DNA from: Seison nebaliae
Lineage: Eukaryota; Rotifera; Pararotatoria; Seisonacea; Seisonidae
Length of the DNA stretch: 23,195 nt
Direction: 5' to 3'
Assembly: GCA_023231475.1 (NCBI GenBank)
Contig: JALJEE010001653.1
Coordinates: 1-23,195 of the forward strand
In this document: piece after piece, positions 20,528 to 23,195 of the stretch
Position numbering within the stretch: position 1 is the first letter of the stretch
Layout: the number at the start of each line of letters is the position of its first letter
Notes under the pieces: generated by a model
Told to the model about the DNA's origin: nothing
Databases searched by the model: none
What the model saw: the letters and a program-made list of their open reading frames with translations, nothing else
Position numbers and translations under genes: made by a program

Positions 20528-22579
20528 TTATTGAATTCCTTTACTACGTTTCTGTAATGGAATTATCATTCCCGTTGCGTCCGGTATCAGACCCAATGGA
20601 TTGTTCGGTCGAGATGCCAAAATATAAATCGATTGCTGCATAAGAAAATCGTCCCAACTTACTTCTCTGAAATGGATGGTATTAAATCGTAAAAAATTAT
20701 TTTAAGTTTAACGCTCCAAGTCGTGGTGCGGCGTCCATTACGAGATCAGTATGAACTTTAACATGGGTCTCCACTGCGTCCGTATTACTTTTTCTGAAAT
20801 TGAAAAATTTTTCAATTTTAGAAAATTTGAAGTAGAGATAAAATGAAACTCTTTTCCATGAAGTAAATTGAACCAATGACGATAAGCTCTTCTTGCTTCT
20901 TCGTCACTGATAGTTCCACCTCGATCTCGATCAAATACGAAGAATGTTTCTCTCGCACCTTGTATCTCTTTCTCACTCAACGCCTTTACCAAATCTAATC
21001 GATTCTTCTTATATAATCGTCTCATACATTCATAACTAATGAATTCTCCCCAATCCATTGTACCTGATCCATCGATGTCCACCAATTGAAATCGGATCCA
21101 AGCCGCTTCCACATCATCTTGAGTCATCTCGTTTCCAAACCGTTTTCGATGTTCTTCAGATCTCATTCGTAAGAATTCCGTCCACGAAATTCCACCACCT
21201 TCGACAAAATAAAAAAAATAATTTATGAAAAAAATCTTCTCAACTCTCATCTTTTTCACATGATTCGAATTGTTCCATTAATTCGATAACATCTTCTTCC
21301 GGAATTAATTTACTTAAATCATTCTGGAAATTGGGGAAAAAATTACTGAAAGAAAAGAATTAAAAGTCTAACACAAATTGGACAACTCCATCCGATGTTG
21401 GAATATGCTTGCTTCACTAGAAATTCGTCGACATCTGAACTAATCATTCCTATGGATTTGAGACATGGTAGATGATAGACTCGGTTACATATTCGACATG
21501 GATAAATCAATTCTCCTTCTATCGTATCAACACAATAAGAACAGAATGCATCATTTGCTGCCTAGAATAATTGAAGGGAAAATTCATTAAGGGGAATTAA
21601 TCGATTCAAATTAACTTGATGCGTTTCTACCACATAAGTTATACCATGTTCAGGGAATATATGTGAAGCACTTTCGAATGAAGTCACAAGTAAATTTTTG
21701 TTATCTTCCGAAGACATGTGAACTGTTTTCGGAGGTTCATGCGGTCTATCATAAGCAAGAGCTCTCCATGATGCCACCGTATCCTGCAACAGATAATTTA
21801 TTCCATCAAAATCATTAAGAAAACCGTTATATTGAATTCATGTTGACCACGATCCAATTCGCCCATATCTAAATCGTTACTATCTCCTGAACGATCCTCT
21901 ATTTTGAGATTGTAATGATAAAACAGAAAAAGAAACAGATTTAACCTGGACGGAAACCTATGGTGGTTGCGTCATCGCTTAATCGTAAAAACGGTTTGAT
22001 AGATGAAGCTTGTCTCATTAAAGCACTCCTACCTGCTTTTTTGGGAAGTTCAGGAATCTTAAATTTAGTCACTTTCATTTGATGACTGGGAAATTGACTT
22101 GGATACCAATTATATGTCTCGAACGGAACATCGTAGAAACAATCCAAAACTCTCTCCTTCACATATCGAACAATATATTTCTTATGTTCCTTTATTGCCT
22201 GAGTGCTATTCAGTGTTTTAATCGGTGGAATAATTTCCATTTTTTTTTTGAATGGTTTATCATCGTTCAAAATGTCTTCGACTAACGAAGCTACATAAAA
22301 AAGATATTTCCGTCTTGCTGGTATGTAATCCACGGAATTTCCTTCACAAAATATATATTCCACAAAGAATGATGTGGGAATGAAACATAGCTTCTTCAAA
22401 TGAGTCCGTAAGCTTAACTGGGTTTGTTCAAAAGGAAGCAGGAATTCATTCATCATTATCGCATCATCGATTAATATAGCGGTTTTATCTCGAACCGCTT
22501 CTTTCGAAGCAACTTTCCTATTGAGTATGTTCGAATCATTGGTTAGCCGACTTGAACGAGATATTGCCTTCGACAACAT
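20528..22579 (-). CDS. PHF24/GINIP-like protein: PHD finger plus EF-hands
   Basis: Eight exons join in phase: 22579-21946, 21898-21825, 21783-21616, 21561-21373, 21323-21245, 21198-20850, 20793-20713, 20666-20528, with 41-56 nt introns, giving 570 residues. Residues about 293-357 form a C4HC3 zinc finger (FCSYC, PCRICNRVYHLPCL, GWSCPIC). Two EF-hand loops follow: DIDGSGTMDWGE (422-433) and DRDRGGTISDEE (471-482). The end, EVSWDDFLMQQSIYILASRP, matches the vertebrate PHF24 C-terminus (VDWPTFLQENVLYILAARP), and DTVASWRALAYDR aligns with its segment before the finger. In mammals this protein (GINIP, KIAA1045) binds active G-alpha-i and modulates GABA-B signalling in neurons; that role here is inference. 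Odd points: both EF-hand loops are canonical, unlike the degenerate human ones, and the N-terminus is about 170 residues longer than in human PHF24 (400 residues), without a known domain. Confidence 0.88.
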
Positions 22580-22833
22580 TTTCTTATTTATTTAAAATAC
22601 TAAATTAGTTTTAATCAAACTTGGAACTGAAATAAAAAATCGTTTTTTTTATTATTGAAAAATGGATTAAGTCGACATAAAATAACTAAAAAATTTACTC
22701 ATTAACACTAAATATAATTCAATTTTATCTTGATTTTCAACATTATTCTCAATTAGAAATGACATATTAATTGTTCATGTTCACTATGGAGATTATATTA
22801 ACAATTTTATTCAATAATGTTAAATTAATCGAT
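22580..22833. other. 5' flank of the PHF24-like gene
   Basis: No gene is seen. On the minus strand a pyrimidine-rich ATTTTTTATTTCAG ends at 22627, 47 nt upstream of the ATG, and would serve as a trans-splice acceptor or the end of a 5' UTR intron. Confidence 0.5.
22627..22640 (-). promoter_or_regulatory. Candidate trans-splice acceptor before the PHF24-like gene
   Basis: ATTTTTTATTTCAG on the minus strand. TTTCAG-type acceptors without an upstream donor, a few tens of bases before an ATG, are the usual nematode SL1 addition sites. Confidence 0.45.
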
Positions 22834-23195
22834 AACGAAATAAATCGTTTCATGTCGACTTTAAAATATTAACGTTCAAAATAGATGTGGTGATTAATTT
22901 TATAATTGATATATTCATATCTCCAGTCCTGGAAAGGAAAGAAATGTCGACTAATTATAGAATTCATCCAGATGAGATTTCATTTGAGATAAGAAAGAAG
23001 TCACGAAAGAAATTTAGGAACGCCGTAAGAGATCTTGTTAGAAGAGCTGAAGAATAGAAATATCATGATATTATTTCCAGATACAGCTCTTCTAAATTCT
23101 GGTCTTTAATGAGGAAAAGTACCTCCACTTCATCGGATATTGAAATTGATAATTTCAAATGTTTTTTTGAATCATCTATGTTCGATCGCGAATTA
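22834..23195 (+). mobile_element. LINE fragment: endonuclease-to-reverse-transcriptase linker, truncated by the window edge
   Basis: From about 22834 (after a TAA) the plus strand is open to a TAG at 23055-23057, then continues in the same frame to the window end. The core reads FEIRKKSRKKFRNAVRDLVR, then after the stop KYHDIISRYSSSKFWSLMRK and a Ser/Thr-rich stretch. The basic helix followed by FW-x-L-M-R-K is the signature of the region between the endonuclease and reverse transcriptase of CR1/Jockey-like LINE ORF2 proteins. The in-frame TAG shows that the copy is dead or carries at least one disabling change. The reverse transcriptase should lie beyond the right edge. Confidence 0.6.

Noticed and set aside
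1-23195. CRISPR arrays, tRNA or rRNA genes, LTR or other virus-like elements
   Set aside because: None seen. The only direct repeats are the adjacent 50-bp units at the left edge and microsatellites; the two mobile-element relics are LINE type.

Overview
The window looks like a piece of a compact, AT-rich ecdysozoan genome, most likely a nematode; an acariform mite is the main alternative. Reasons: the long genes are cut by many very short introns (mostly 41-59 nt, AT-rich, ending in TTTCAG-like or TTNNAG sites); pyrimidine-rich acceptor sequences sit just before two start codons, as expected for spliced-leader trans-splicing; and two same-strand genes are spaced like a nematode operon. No bacterial features are present. 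Gene models were built by hand from splice-site phase and protein family memory; no database search was run.

Layout. Positions 1-3800 are mostly non-coding and repeat-rich: a 50-bp tandem repeat at the left edge, a weak set of plus-strand exons (929-1413) that vaguely recalls the C-terminus of dynactin p50, a LINE endonuclease fragment (about 2002-2403) and a short GC-rich open frame (2572-2748). A small minus-strand gene (4361-3814) follows; it carries a basic motif resembling a myosin-phosphatase phosphorylation site. Next comes a complete 11-exon minus-strand gene (10533-5533) for the myosin phosphatase targeting subunit MYPT/MEL-11 (PP1-binding motif, ankyrin repeats, two Rho-kinase sites, C-terminal coiled coil). 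About 5.5 kb without a recognisable gene lies upstream of it.

The right part is gene-dense. A secreted 289-residue protein (17007-16093, minus) carries five copies of an NTNIVVND-type octapeptide, four of them directly after Arg-Arg, and two Lys-Arg-preceded W-x-x-F aromatic modules. It looks like an undescribed peptide-hormone or neuropeptide precursor and is the most interesting item here. It is divergent from a complete nine-exon mitochondrial methylmalonyl-CoA mutase gene (17353-19956, plus). The mutase converges, with 6 bp between stop codons, on a small single-pass membrane protein gene (20355-19963, minus). That gene follows a PHF24/GINIP-like PHD-finger/EF-hand gene (22579-20528, minus), possibly as the second cistron of an operon. 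The right edge enters another decayed LINE.

The genes do not form one pathway. MYPT works in actomyosin contraction, methylmalonyl-CoA mutase in propionate catabolism, PHF24/GINIP in neuronal signalling, and the repeat protein would act outside the cell.
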